Positions 35,593-44,484 of a stretch of 64,000 bases of DNA are shown in pieces. The DNA lies in the NCBI GenBank assembly GCA_965213645.1, contig CBDBZX010000002.1:1488001-1552000 (forward strand), written 5' to 3'. Each line of letters starts with the position of its first letter. Within the stretch, counting starts at the first letter, position 1. A program made the translations under genes and the position numbers. The notes under the pieces were generated by a model. It made no database searches. It was not told the origin of the DNA and saw only the letters and a program-made list of their open reading frames with translations. This stretch comes from CBDBZX01 sp965213645. GTDB taxonomy: Bacteria > Deinococcota > Deinococci > Deinococcales > Trueperaceae.

Positions 35593-35618
35593 TGCGTGAG
35601 TTGCGCGCAACACGCGCA
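35593..35618. repeat. 26-bp palindromic repeat, copy 3
   Basis: TGCG/CGCA ends around a GTTGCGCGCAAC core (itself a palindrome), between the antitoxin promoter and the end of the TetR gene. Confidence 0.65.
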
Positions 35619-35669
35619 TAGCGTCTAGGCAAGCTTTGGTCTGAAAGGTCACACATGGCCTCTCCTAAC

Positions 35670-36287
35670 TTAGATCCTGCCCCCTTGCTTGTCGAGCGAT
35701 AGGACCTGTAAGATTCCCGGTCTGACCAAGCTGTAGAATCTCTGCGCCATCTCACCTGGCGGCGTTGTCATGTCCTCCTCGAGCCAGCCCGTCAGCACGG
35801 AGAGCATCGCGCCCGCCATAAAATCCGCGATGAAGGCAGGGGGGATAGAGGGCGTGATACCCATCGACTTAACCGCCTGATGCGCCGTCTGCGCCGCGTA
35901 GAGGCGCAGACGTTGGAGGAGCAAGTTACCTCCTTGTCCGTTCAAGATGACGCGAAAGAGCGCGGGGTCTCGCTGCACCACCTCGAACACGATGAGCGCG
36001 GGGTGTGGCACGCCGCTCACTAGGTCACGCTGGGAGAACCCCTTGATCTCTTCGACGATGCCCTCTACCAACGTATCGAGTGAACTGAGTAGCAGCGCAT
36101 CCTTGTCGTCGAAATGTAAGTAGAAGGTCGCCCGCGCCACATCTGCTCGCTCCGCAATTTCGGATACGGTGATGCGGTCAAAAGGCTTCTCATGTATAAG
36201 TTCCATCAGCGCCTCGAAGAGCTGCTTCTGTGAACGCCGCGTCCGCCTATCCGTTTTTCTTTCTCCTGTACCTGCCGAATTAGACAT
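35670..36287 (-). CDS. TetR-family transcriptional regulator
   Basis: A 205-residue repressor with the N-terminal helix-turn-helix (TVSEIAERADVARATFYLHF DDKDALL) and a TetR C-terminal ligand domain (VIFEVVQRDPALFRVIL). It is divergent from the FAD monooxygenase gene, with a GTAGACGTCTAC palindrome between them. It probably represses that gene and itself. Confidence 0.88.
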   Translation of the reverse strand: MSNSAGTGERKTDRRTRRSQKQLFEALMELIHEKPFDRITVSEIAERADVARATFYLHFDDKDALLLSSLDTLVEGIVEEIKGFSQRDLVSGVPHPALIVFEVVQRDPALFRVILNGQGGNLLLQRLRLYAAQTAHQAVKSMGITPSIPPAFIADFMAGAMLSVLTGWLEEDMTTPPGEMAQRFYSLVRPGILQVLSLDKQGGRI

Positions 36288-36307
36288 AACGCCCTTTCTG
36301 TCTAGTA

Positions 36308-36319
36308 GTAGACGTCTAC
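36308..36319. promoter_or_regulatory. Candidate TetR operator
   Basis: The perfect 12-bp palindrome GTAGACGTCTAC, 20 bases from the TetR start, in the divergent gap. A second inverted repeat (TGTCT-6 nt-AGACA) lies nearer the monooxygenase. Confidence 0.5.
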
Positions 36320-36404
36320 CTGAATCTGTGCTTGACCCCGTTCTGTTCGATACTCTAACTTAACATATGTCTTTTAATAGACAACTGTCAAAAGAGGCAG
36401 AGCG

Positions 36405-38001
36405 ATGAACGAAACTGAAAGTGCTAACAACGGAAAAGGCGACGTACTCATCGTCGGCGCGGGTCCGACCGGGCTGATGCTGGCGGCGCTGCTCAGCCGC
36501 TGGGGGATCACACCCCGCATCATCGACGCAGGCAGTGGCCCGTCTCAATTCAGCAAGGCGACGGGCGTCCAGGCTCGCAGCCTTGAGGTCTTCTCGCAAC
36601 TCGGTTTAGCAGACGAGGCCGTAGGCCAGGGGCTTCCTTCCAGCGCAGTGAATCTCTTTGGCGGCGGGAACAAGTTGGGCCGCGTGCCGTTTGGGGATGC
36701 CGGGCAGGGTGTCAGCCCTTTTCCCTACATCCTGATCCTGCCGCAAGACCGTACCGAGGCGATTCTCGGGGGCGACTTGGAGCGTCAGGGCGTCCATGTC
36801 GAGTGGAATACGCGGCTTCGAAACCTTCTCCCAGAGCGCCGCAGGGGTCGAGGCTACTCTGAGCCACAGCGGTCAGACCGAGCGCACCCACGTCCGCTAC
36901 CTCTTAGGTGCGGACGGCGCACGCAGCACCGTGCGCAAGGGCGCGGGCATCGATTTCCAGGGCGACTCCTTCGAACACCGCTTTTTTGTCGCCGACCTCC
37001 GTATCGAAGGCCGTCCTGCTGAGGGCGAGTTGAACATCTTCCTGAGCAACCACTTCAAGTTCGTCGCCATGTTCCCGATGAAAGGTGCGCGCCGCTTTCG
37101 GCTCGTCGGCATCGTGCCGGACGACTACGCGCATCTGAGCGACCTGACCTTCGAGGACTTACAGCCCTACTTTGAAGAGACGATGGGCGACCTTATGCGC
37201 TTTAGCGACGTCGCCTGGTTCGCCACCTACCGCGTCCATCATCTAGTCGCTGAGCACTTCAAGCAAGGCTGGGTGTTCTTAGCGGGCGACGCGGCGCATG
37301 TTCACAGTCCGATCGGCGGGCAGGGGATGAACACCGGCCTGCAGGACGCCTATAACCTCGCTTGGAAGCTCGCGCTCGTGCTGCGCGGTGAGGCGGACAG
37401 AGGACTTTTGGAGAGCTATCACGAAGAGCGTCACCCGAACGCTACGGCGCTCGTCAACTCCACCGACCGCGTCTTTTCAGGCTTCATCGCCTCGACCGGA
37501 GGAATTGCGGGCTTCGTGCGCCGCTGGGTGCTGCCGCTGGTCGTGCCGACCGTGCTACCTATGAAGCAGGTACAGGCGAAGATGTACGGCACCCTCTCCC
37601 AGACCTCGCTGAACTACCGGGGTCGGAGTTTGAGCGTCGGCGGGCGTGGGGAGGTCAGAGCAGGCGACCGCTTTCCCTGGTTTGAGGTGGACGGGTATGG
37701 CGTGTACGAACGTCTCAACCCGGCACGCTTTACGCTCTTCGCTGTAGGGGAGCGAGCGGCGAGGCAAGGCGGGATGGGAGGTCTGCCCACGGAAATACCT
37801 GAGCCCATCTTGCTCACCGACCGGACTATCTACGCGGAGGTCGGCTTATCGGACGGCTTCTATCTGGTCAGGCCGGACGGCTACATCGGCGCGGTGAGCA
37901 CCAATCTCGCGGACATCCGCGCATATCTATCACAGAAGGTTGGTCTTACACGGCTGCGTAGCGCCCCCGCTGCCAGCCAGCCTCAGCAGGTTGCACTCTA
38001 A
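36405..38001 (+). pseudogene. FAD-dependent aromatic monooxygenase, frameshifted
   Basis: A class A flavoprotein hydroxylase (PheA/TfdB/MhpA-like). The first frame has the Rossmann motif VGAGPTGLMLAALL and the substrate-domain start. The second frame, from about 36796, continues with GADGARSTVRKGAG, the FAD-binding GDAAHVHSPIGGQGMNTGLQD and the C-terminal thioredoxin-like domain. The join needs one base removed near 36819, giving about 530 residues, normal for the family. All key residues are present, so the shift is recent or a sequencing error. It is probably controlled by the divergent TetR. Confidence 0.82.
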
Positions 38002-38041
38002 ACGACTGGTGTGAGGCTCGAGCCTCGGAAAGGAAAAACTA

Positions 38042-38512
38042 ATGGAAACTTTTGTCGCAGCTTTTGCCGTCGCTGCCTTCTCGTTCGGCACGGCTATTTT
38101 CTACGTGCTCTCTTGCGTCGAAAACTCGGTGCTCAGGCTGGGGTTGGATCAACACAGCCCCGCCGTTGCCGACGAAGATATACGCTTCACACACAAGTCC
38201 TTAAAGCGCCTTACCCCACTGTTGCCGCCCGCTAACGGCTTTGTTATTCTGTTCGGCACGGCAGCTCTAGTGTACCTAGCGGTGCTCAACGGCTGGAGTT
38301 GGCCGTCGTTACTGCCGCTCGCCTTCTTCTAGTTCGTCACAGGTTATTTGATCACCTTCGGACGCATCGCGGCGGCGGTCAGAGACGTGCGCACGACGAG
38401 CAGCGACGGACCTATTGTGGACGTGCGGCGCGGTGTCAGCCGCCTCGTCGTCCGGCATCACATCGGATTGATAGCCAATCTAGGGACGGCTGGGCTCGTT
38501 TTCCTCGTTTAA
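38042..38512 (+). pseudogene. Small membrane protein interrupted by an amber codon
   Basis: A frame of 156 codons with a TAG at 38330-38332. The part before it (96 residues) has two hydrophobic segments. The part after it continues in frame as FVTGYLITFGRIAAAVRDV and ends with another hydrophobic stretch. The continuing frame and composition argue for a single substituted codon in a formerly longer membrane protein. Family not recognised. It follows the monooxygenase by about 40 bases and may share its transcript. Confidence 0.65.
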
Positions 38513-38630
38513 GTTTGTGCAGGGCGCAGGGGATACCTCCTCAGTTGAATGAAAATCCACTCAGCGCCCTGCATAGGTTTGGTGGAGAAGCTAAAGGTCG
38601 TCCTTCGGGCCGAAGCTCGCCGGGGTCTTG

Positions 38631-38656
38631 TGCGGCTAACGCGCACGTCTCACGCA
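38631..38656. repeat. 26-bp palindromic repeat, copy 4
   Basis: TGCG/CGCA ends around an AACGCGCACGTC core. It is enclosed by a longer inverted repeat, AAGGTCGTCC at 38594-38603 and GGACGACCTT at 38690-38699, so the whole unit could fold as a hairpin of about 106 bases. Confidence 0.65.
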
Positions 38657-38829
38657 AACGTACCGCAGTCACAAGCACCCGTGCGCTTCGGACGACCTTA
38701 GAGGCGTAGTCTGAGCGGTTGGCTGCGCCTCTGTCGGCGACGTATACTCGCTTGTTCGGCTGTTGGCACACGAAGTAAAACATCGAAGGAGCACCCCTGA
38801 TCCCTCTTCTCAACATCAAGCAGATTTAC

Positions 38830-39852
38830 ATGGAGCCAGGTGTGCCCGCCTACCCACGCGGGATGGAAATTCTGGCTCGCTTTCCCGATGCGGAGCGCGT
38901 AGAGGTTCCCTCCCACTGGAACATCCCCAGCTTGCACGGTAACGAGGGCTCGGTAGACGACTGGGTGCGTATCAAGCGCGACGTGCTCGTCTTGGGTGTA
39001 CGCAAATCGTTACCTGTGCGTGAAAATGGGCGCAGCGGCGACTTCATCGCGCCAGGTACGGCGAACGGCTGCGCGATGGCGTGCGCGTACTGCTATGTGC
39101 CGCGCCGCAAGGGGTACGCCAACCCCGTCAGCACCTTTGTAAACATCGACGCTGTTTGTAAAGCCATTCGTCGCCACACCGCCAAGCAGCCTCCTAAGCC
39201 ACCTCTTCAAACCGACCCCACGTACTGGGTCTACGATATTGGCGAGAACAGTGACTGCTCGGTGGACGCGGCTATTTCGGACAACGTCCATGATCTTGTG
39301 GCGCTCTTTCGGAACATCCCCAATGCCAAGGCGTCCTTCGCAACCAAATGTGTCAACCGCGACCTCTTGGACTACGACCCGCAGCGCAAAACCCGCATCC
39401 GCTTCTCGCTCATGCCGCAGAAGATCGCCAAGACCGTAGATGTGCGCACCTCGCCCATGAGTGAGCGCATTGCAGCAGTGAACGACTTCGTGGCGGCAGG
39501 TTATGAGGTGCACCTCAACTTCAGCCCCATCATCCTCTACGAAGGCTGGTTGGAGGACTACGCGGCGGTTTTAGAAGAGGTGGACGACGTACTTTCCGAG
39601 GAGGCTAAAGCGCAGCTCAAGTGTGAGGTCATCTTCCTGACGCATAATGAGGGGCTGCACGAGGTCAACTTAGGATGGCATCCGAAGGCCGAAGACTTGC
39701 TCTGGACGCCCGAGAACCAAGAGGCGAAGGTGTCGAAGATGGGCGGGAAGAACGTGCGGTATAAGCGCGGGTACAAGGGCGCGCGGGTGCGGGAGTTTAA
39801 GAGGTTGCTCGCTGAGAGGTTGCCGTATTGTGAGGTGCGGTATGCCTTCTAG
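38830..39852 (+). CDS. Spore-photoproduct-lyase-like radical SAM protein
   Basis: A 340-residue protein with the radical SAM cluster motif C-x3-C-x2-C (CAMACAYC at about residue 77) and similarity to SplB/COG1533 proteins throughout (IAPGTANGCAMACAYCYVPR in part, LNFSPIILYEGW). True spore photoproduct lyase repairs UV thymine dimers in spores. In a non-sporulating lineage the role is unclear, perhaps DNA repair. Coding similarity probably starts 11 codons earlier (LIPLLNIKQIYMEPG) at a CTG at 38797 with GGAG upstream, so the true start may be CTG. Confidence 0.85.
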   Translation: MEPGVPAYPRGMEILARFPDAERVEVPSHWNIPSLHGNEGSVDDWVRIKRDVLVLGVRKSLPVRENGRSGDFIAPGTANGCAMACAYCYVPRRKGYANPVSTFVNIDAVCKAIRRHTAKQPPKPPLQTDPTYWVYDIGENSDCSVDAAISDNVHDLVALFRNIPNAKASFATKCVNRDLLDYDPQRKTRIRFSLMPQKIAKTVDVRTSPMSERIAAVNDFVAAGYEVHLNFSPIILYEGWLEDYAAVLEEVDDVLSEEAKAQLKCEVIFLTHNEGLHEVNLGWHPKAEDLLWTPENQEAKVSKMGGKNVRYKRGYKGARVREFKRLLAERLPYCEVRYAF

Positions 39853-39872
39853 GCTATAGGCATTTCGCCTTC

Positions 39873-39898
39873 TGCAGCAAACGCGCGCAACTCTTACT
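39873..39898. repeat. 26-bp palindromic repeat, copy 5 (degenerate)
   Basis: The left half (TGCAGCAAACGCGCGC) is well preserved and the right half has decayed. It lies between the convergent radical SAM and TetR gene ends. Confidence 0.5.
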
Positions 39899-40577
39899 TA
39901 CCGCGAACCCTCTCGAGCCCGTCCAAGATAAGCTCGAGCCCGAACTCGAACTCGTCCACGTAGGCGTAGCCCGGCTGCAGGGCGTGCTCCACCATCAGCT
40001 CTGTGATGTGGGGGTAGGCGCTGGCGGGCATCCGCTGGAGGATCGTCTCCGCCACCTCTTCTAACTCCTCTGAGGTGCTAAACGGTAAGCTTAATTCCTG
40101 TAACACGAAGCCGTAGATGTAGCTGTCCGTGATGGAAAACGCGCGAGCGGTCGACGCAACCGAGAAGCCGGCTTCCCGAAGCCGTCCGATGACTGCGTCA
40201 TGATGTCGTAGGGTCGCAGGGCCTGTATTGACCCGCGAGTCTAGCAGCCCGACAGCCCAGCGGTGGCGCAAGAGCGCCGCTCGTGCCGAGAGCGCGCGCC
40301 GCCGCATAGCCGCCCTCCAATCCTCTTCGCTAGAAGGCAGTGCGATCTCACTGAAAACAGCGTCTACAATACCGTCTAGAACCTCGTCTTTGTTAGTCAC
40401 GTAATGGTACAGAGACATCGCTTTGACCCCTAGCCTCCCCGCTAGCTTGCGCATAGAGAGCGACGCGACCCCTTCTTCGTCGGCGAGGCGGACGGCGGCA
40501 TGTATAACTTGCTCCCTCGTTAAGGGGGCTCGCGGCTCTGCGCGTGGATTCGTCTTTGTCAAGGTCAGCCTCCTCAC
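39894..40577 (-). CDS. TetR-family regulator, TetR_C type
   Basis: A 227-residue regulator. The HTH is SMRKLAGRLGVKAMSLYHYV, and the ligand domain resembles the tetracycline-repressor C-terminal class (HRWAVGLLDSR, FSITDSYIYGFVLQE). It is divergent from the NAD(P)-binding and membrane protein genes. Two identical-type palindromes in the gap are likely its operators. Confidence 0.88.
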   Translation of the reverse strand: MRRLTLTKTNPRAEPRAPLTREQVIHAAVRLADEEGVASLSMRKLAGRLGVKAMSLYHYVTNKDEVLDGIVDAVFSEIALPSSEEDWRAAMRRRALSARAALLRHRWAVGLLDSRVNTGPATLRHHDAVIGRLREAGFSVASTARAFSITDSYIYGFVLQELSLPFSTSEELEEVAETILQRMPASAYPHITELMVEHALQPGYAYVDEFEFGLELILDGLERVRGK

Positions 40578-40618
40578 GTCTGCGACCTAAATTATATAAA
40601 CGTAGCTCAAATTGCCCC

Positions 40619-40658
40619 TTGACAATCTTACACCGTAAGTTATACCTTACACTGTAAG
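40619..40658 (+). promoter_or_regulatory. Promoter overlapped by two TetR operators
   Basis: A -35 TTGACA at 40619-40624 and a -10-like TATACC at 40641-40646. Two 13-bp palindromes, CTTACACCGTAAG (40627-40639) and CTTACACTGTAAG (40646-40658), start 19 bases apart and cover the promoter. This is a classic TetR-type repression arrangement. Confidence 0.7.
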
Positions 40659-40719
40659 TTTATCAGTTGTATGGAATGCACCGGATCGGTAATAGTGAAA
40701 CGGAAGGAGAACGGGTAAC

Positions 40720-41472
40720 GTGGAGACTTCAGAAGAGCAGGCGACCCAAGACGCGGGCTCACAAAAGGTGCAGCCCAAAAGGGTCTGCATCGTCGGCGCG
40801 TCCGGCAAGCTCGGCCAGTACATGGTGCAGCACGCCCTGGACCGTGACTACGAGGTGGTCGGCGTGTGCCGCGAGGGGAGCGTCAAGAAGCTCGAGCGGT
40901 TCAAGGGGCGCATTCAGGTTGTGCCAGGCGCGACCGACGACCGTGAGGTCATCAAGAGGGCGGTCGCGGGTTGCGACGCGGTGCTCACTGTGCTGGTCCC
41001 ATGGGGCGTCCAGCAGTACGCGACTGGGACGGCGCAGGCGGTCCTCGACTACGCGCGTCCGGGGGCGCGCCTCGTGTTCTCATGTGGGTGGCACATCACG
41101 AGGGACAATCAGGACGTGTATTCACGTCAATTCAGGGCTTTCGTGAAGGTCTTCGGTTGGCTCGCCTGACTCATTCGCTTTGTTGACATTGACGACCAGG
41201 TGGAAGCGTGCAGGCGGGTGTTCGCCAGCGACACGCGCTGGACGGTCGTGCGAGGCAGCGACCTGGAAGAGGGAGAGAGCCAGGGGCTGCCGGTATGGAG
41301 CCGGCACGTCGGCGATCCCATCTTGAAGAGCAACCTCACGCGCCGCGTGGACTTCGCCCTCTTTATGGTAGCGGCTACCCAAAACGACGCGCTTATTCAG
41401 GAAGCCCCAGCCATTGTCGGTTGCCGGACACCTTCGGCGCTCATGCACGTCGCGGTACCGGTCAAGGCGTGA
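40720..41472 (+). pseudogene. NAD(P)-binding (NmrA-like) protein with in-frame TGA
   Basis: The frame encodes an atypical short-chain dehydrogenase (VCIVGASGKLGQYMVQHAL with the GxxGxxG motif). It is interrupted by TGA at 41167-41169 and then continues in the same frame with LIRFVDIDDQVEACRRVFASD (part) and WTVVRGSDLEEG to 41472. Without the stop the protein would be 250 residues, the usual size. CGA to TGA is the simplest change. The GTG start has AGGAG upstream. It is the first gene under the TetR-controlled promoter. Confidence 0.75.
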
Positions 41473-41518
41473 ACGTGATTGAAGCTGGCATTAAGGGTTG
41501 CCAGGTAAGGACAAACCT

Positions 41519-42346
41519 GTGACTCTGAATCCCCATGAGACGAATAGAGGAACCGCGACGGCGTTCGGCATCTTGTTGATCGCGGGCATAGTATCCGGGG
41601 TACTGAGCTCGGTCCCGGCGATAGAAGCCCCGGATTATCTCATAACGCTGCCTTCGATCAAACTAAGAGTCCTCGTCGCCGTCTTCTTCCAGACGGCGAT
41701 GACCATTATTTACGTGTTCGTCGCGGTCATCACCTATCCGGTCGTCAGAATGGACAGTCGCAGGGGGGCACTCGCCTACCTCGCCTTTCGCCTCATCGGG
41801 GCGGCGTTCCTCTTTGTCGGGATCGTCACCCTTCTGCTTCTGCTCGCCCTCGGCCGCAGCCTGGCGCAGACCGGCGGACCCGACCCGGTCCACCTCGAGG
41901 TGCTCGGGGCGTTGCTCCGTTTCGCGCGCGACGGGCTGAATCACATCGGGGTGATCCTCCCCTGGAGCCTCGGCGGACTATACCTCTACGTGGCGTTCTT
42001 GAGAACCGGACTCATCCCGCGTTGGATGTCGATCTGGGGTCTGGCTGGCACCGTGATGACGCTCGCGGCGACCCTCCTATACATGCTCGACCAGGTTCAG
42101 CTGGTGACGACGACCTACTTCGTGCTGAACGCGCCGACGGCGCTGCTCGAGGTGACGCTGGCGGTCGTCCTCATAACCCGCGGCTTCGACCGAACGTCAG
42201 CGGGTGAACTGCCCGCAGCGCGACGCCCTTATGACCTTAGCGCAGGGGGCGCGACTGGCGACAGCGTCGAGGAGACGAGTGAAAGAAGTGTGCGAGCGCG
42301 TAACTTCGAAAATAACTGGATCAGTAAGCCTGGAGGAAGCGAATGA
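41519..42346 (+). CDS. DUF4386-like membrane protein
   Basis: About 275 residues with six or so transmembrane helices (GILLIAGIVSGVLSS, VAVFFQTAMTIIYVFVAVI, LFVGIVTLLLLLALG, IGVILPWSLGGLYLYVAFL, and two more), and a polar tail. It resembles DUF4386 proteins, whose function is unknown. I prefer the GTG at 41519 with GGTAAGGA upstream over the TTG at 41498. It ends in a 4-base overlap with the next membrane protein. Confidence 0.75.
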   Translation: MTLNPHETNRGTATAFGILLIAGIVSGVLSSVPAIEAPDYLITLPSIKLRVLVAVFFQTAMTIIYVFVAVITYPVVRMDSRRGALAYLAFRLIGAAFLFVGIVTLLLLLALGRSLAQTGGPDPVHLEVLGALLRFARDGLNHIGVILPWSLGGLYLYVAFLRTGLIPRWMSIWGLAGTVMTLAATLLYMLDQVQLVTTTYFVLNAPTALLEVTLAVVLITRGFDRTSAGELPAARRPYDLSAGGATGDSVEETSERSVRARNFENNWISKPGGSE

Positions 42347-42939
42347 AAGCGACTGTGCATTTAGAAAAGAACGATTTACAGAACATGGAGGACGAGGAGA
42401 GGAGCGTCCTGCGGTGGGGAGGACTGGCGGGCATGCTGGGCAGCGTCCTCATGGTTGCCACCTTCGTCTTCGTCGGTGTGTTCGTGACCGTCGAGACTTC
42501 GGCGGCGTACTTGATCGATAAGTTCCCGGAGATCAGGGCGGGGCGCACCGTCGAGAACAGCCTATTCTCCGCCGTCGTCATCTTGTGGGTTCTTCACTTC
42601 CTCGCCTTACATCGTGCGCTGCGGCGGGAGAGTCTTGCCCCCGCTCTCTTCGGGAGCGTTCTGAGCATTCTGGGCCTCGGTATTTGGATGGCCCAAAACT
42701 TCCAGCGTGTCGCGCAAATTCTGATCTCTGACCCCTACCACGCTCCCGGTGCGTCCCCCGAGGAGCAGGCGACGCTCGTCTTCCTGTGGGGGGCGATCCA
42801 AGGAATATTCGACGCGATGCTCCTCGCCGGGTTCGTCCTCCTGCCAGTAGGTGTGGTTTGCCTCGGGGCAGCGATGTTCAGAGCGCCAACCTTCGGCCAG
42901 GGCTTCGGTGGGGTGAGTGTGATGCTCGGTAGGCTCTAG
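42343..42939 (+). CDS. Membrane protein, DUF4386-related
   Basis: A 198-residue protein with about five hydrophobic segments. Its ATG overlaps the previous stop by 4 bases, so it probably acts with that protein, possibly as a complex. The family is only loosely recognisable. It is the last gene of the TetR-controlled unit. Confidence 0.65.
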   Translation: MKATVHLEKNDLQNMEDEERSVLRWGGLAGMLGSVLMVATFVFVGVFVTVETSAAYLIDKFPEIRAGRTVENSLFSAVVILWVLHFLALHRALRRESLAPALFGSVLSILGLGIWMAQNFQRVAQILISDPYHAPGASPEEQATLVFLWGAIQGIFDAMLLAGFVLLPVGVVCLGAAMFRAPTFGQGFGGVSVMLGRL

Positions 42940-43047
42940 TGACTGCCTCGTGAGTAACCTTACAACTCACTCTACGGGAAACTACTTGAGCCGCAGATGA
43001 CGCTAACGCTAGACAAAGATATTTTACCTACGCGCCTGCTGCGCCCG

Positions 43048-43620
43048 CTAGCTCAGTAGTCCATCCACAGTAGCTAGCCGCCGGGCAACATTCTGCTGAT
43101 GATGCGCATAGTGGTAGAGCGTAAAAAAGAGCATCTCCCGTAGCGTCAAGTTACCCAGCAGCGGATGGGGCAGCTGATAAGCATCGAGCTTTACTTCGTC
43201 CCACCTGGTCACCGCCGCCGTTAGGTCTGCGAGCACCTTGCCGGAACGGACGAGCAGGTCACGCTGATACGTGGCTGGGTCGGTAGGTGGTGCTACTTTC
43301 GGCGGGGCGTAGTCGCCCGCGTCAACCCCGCCCCCGAGCCGCTCGAGGTAGTCATCGCGTAGCGCTTCGAAGGAACGCGGCGGACCTTGTGGAGTGCCGA
43401 AGCGGGCTTCGAGCATCACCCCCGGCAGCGCAAACGCTTGCGCTAGGGGGGTCGTGGACCGGATCAGGTGGCGCAAGTTGTCAGCCGGAGACCAGGACTC
43501 CCCGAAGGGGGTGATGAAGCGCTCGGGCGGCAGTGACGCCCAGAAGGATAGACCCTCGGCACGCAGAAGATCGAGGGCGGCGACGATATCAGCTTTGGAC
43601 TGGGGCTCGGAGGTTGCTAT
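43048..43620 (-). CDS. DinB/DUF1569-like protein, start codon lost or ATA
   Basis: A four-helix-bundle protein of the DinB-like metal-binding superfamily (HHQQNVARRL near the end supplies the histidines). The first canonical start is TTG at 43476, but coding sequence continues upstream in frame (SEPQSKADIVAALDLLRAEG, then SLPPERFITPFGESWSPADN) to an ATA at 43620-43618 with AAGGGAG 6 bases ahead. That is exactly where an ATG would be expected, so the start is either a mutated ATG or a rare ATA start. The enzymatic role of the family is mostly unknown. Confidence 0.65.
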   Translation of the reverse strand: MATSEPQSKADIVAALDLLRAEGLSFWASLPPERFITPFGESWSPADNLRHLIRSTTPLAQAFALPGVMLEARFGTPQGPPRSFEALRDDYLERLGGGVDAGDYAPPKVAPPTDPATYQRDLLVRSGKVLADLTAAVTRWDEVKLDAYQLPHPLLGNLTLREMLFFTLYHYAHHQQNVARRLATVDGLLS

Positions 43621-43841
43621 GATGCGCTCCCTTGTAAGACTATATCAACCTAGAGTTAGAACGTATGCAATCCTGATACTGCAATGTAGCACCGCGCGCT
43701 TATTCAACGCTACTTTGCTTCGCCTCGCTATCCTACAGCTGACCGAGTGGCAGATGTGTGAGGGCTTCTGCGTGAGATGCGCGCTACCCTGACCTAGACT
43801 ATACGGAAGTGCTCTTCTTTGGCGTCTACGAAGTCAGGGTA

Positions 43842-43878
43842 ACTAGTCCTTGACTAGTTACCTACTAGTAGATAGACT
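43842..43878 (+). promoter_or_regulatory. Promoter with three phased ACTAGT operators
   Basis: A -35 TTGACT at 43850-43855 and a -10 TAGACT at 43873-43878 have an ideal 17-base spacer. ACTAGT occurs at 43842, 43853 and 43864, exactly 11 bases apart, with the third extended to CTACTAGTAG. The GTG start of the TetR gene is 6 bases after the -10, implying a leaderless, autoregulated mRNA. Confidence 0.7.
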
Positions 43879-43884
43879 AGAATT

Positions 43885-44439
43885 GTGTCCAGTACTCGTG
43901 ATGACATCCTCACTCACGCCGAACACCTCGCGCGCAGCAGGGGTGCCAACGGCTTCAGCTATGCCGATCTAGCGTCGGAACTCGGTATCAAAAAAGCGAG
44001 CGTTCACTACCACTTCAGCACCAAGGCCGACCTACTGCACGGCCTGATTCAGACCTACCGAGACCGCTTCAAGGTGGCCTTGGCTGCTCTCGGGCAAGAG
44101 CCGCCGCGCGTGCAACTCGCGGGCTTCGTCGATCTCTACGCACGCGGTCTGCAGGAAGGTGAGCTCTGCCTCTGCGGGATGCTAACGCTGGACATCACGT
44201 CTCTGCCCGAGCCTGCACGCGAATCGCTTAACGGCTTCTTCAGGGACACCGAGGCGTGGCTGACCCAGGTGTTCGAGGAAGGGAAAGATATAGGCTGGCA
44301 GCTCGAAGGGAAACCGGAACAAGAGGCAAAAGCGTTCCTGGCGCTCGTGCAGGGCGCCCAACTCACCACCCGCGCCGCGGAAGAAGGGACGAAGCTGTTT
44401 AGAGCCGTCGTAGACTCTCAAATAAATCGTTACCAGTAG
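43885..44439 (+). CDS. TetR-family transcriptional regulator
   Basis: A 184-residue repressor with HTH SYADLASELGIKKASVHYHF and a C-terminal domain with LCLCGMLTLDITSLP. It is followed after 45 bases by a short-chain dehydrogenase and a flavin oxidase remnant, which it probably controls. The start lies directly after its promoter's -10 box, so the message is probably leaderless. Confidence 0.88.
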   Translation: MSSTRDDILTHAEHLARSRGANGFSYADLASELGIKKASVHYHFSTKADLLHGLIQTYRDRFKVALAALGQEPPRVQLAGFVDLYARGLQEGELCLCGMLTLDITSLPEPARESLNGFFRDTEAWLTQVFEEGKDIGWQLEGKPEQEAKAFLALVQGAQLTTRAAEEGTKLFRAVVDSQINRYQ

Positions 44440-44484
44440 CTCAAACCGAACGTAAGACCAAGGCAAGTTGGAAGGGTTTTAACT

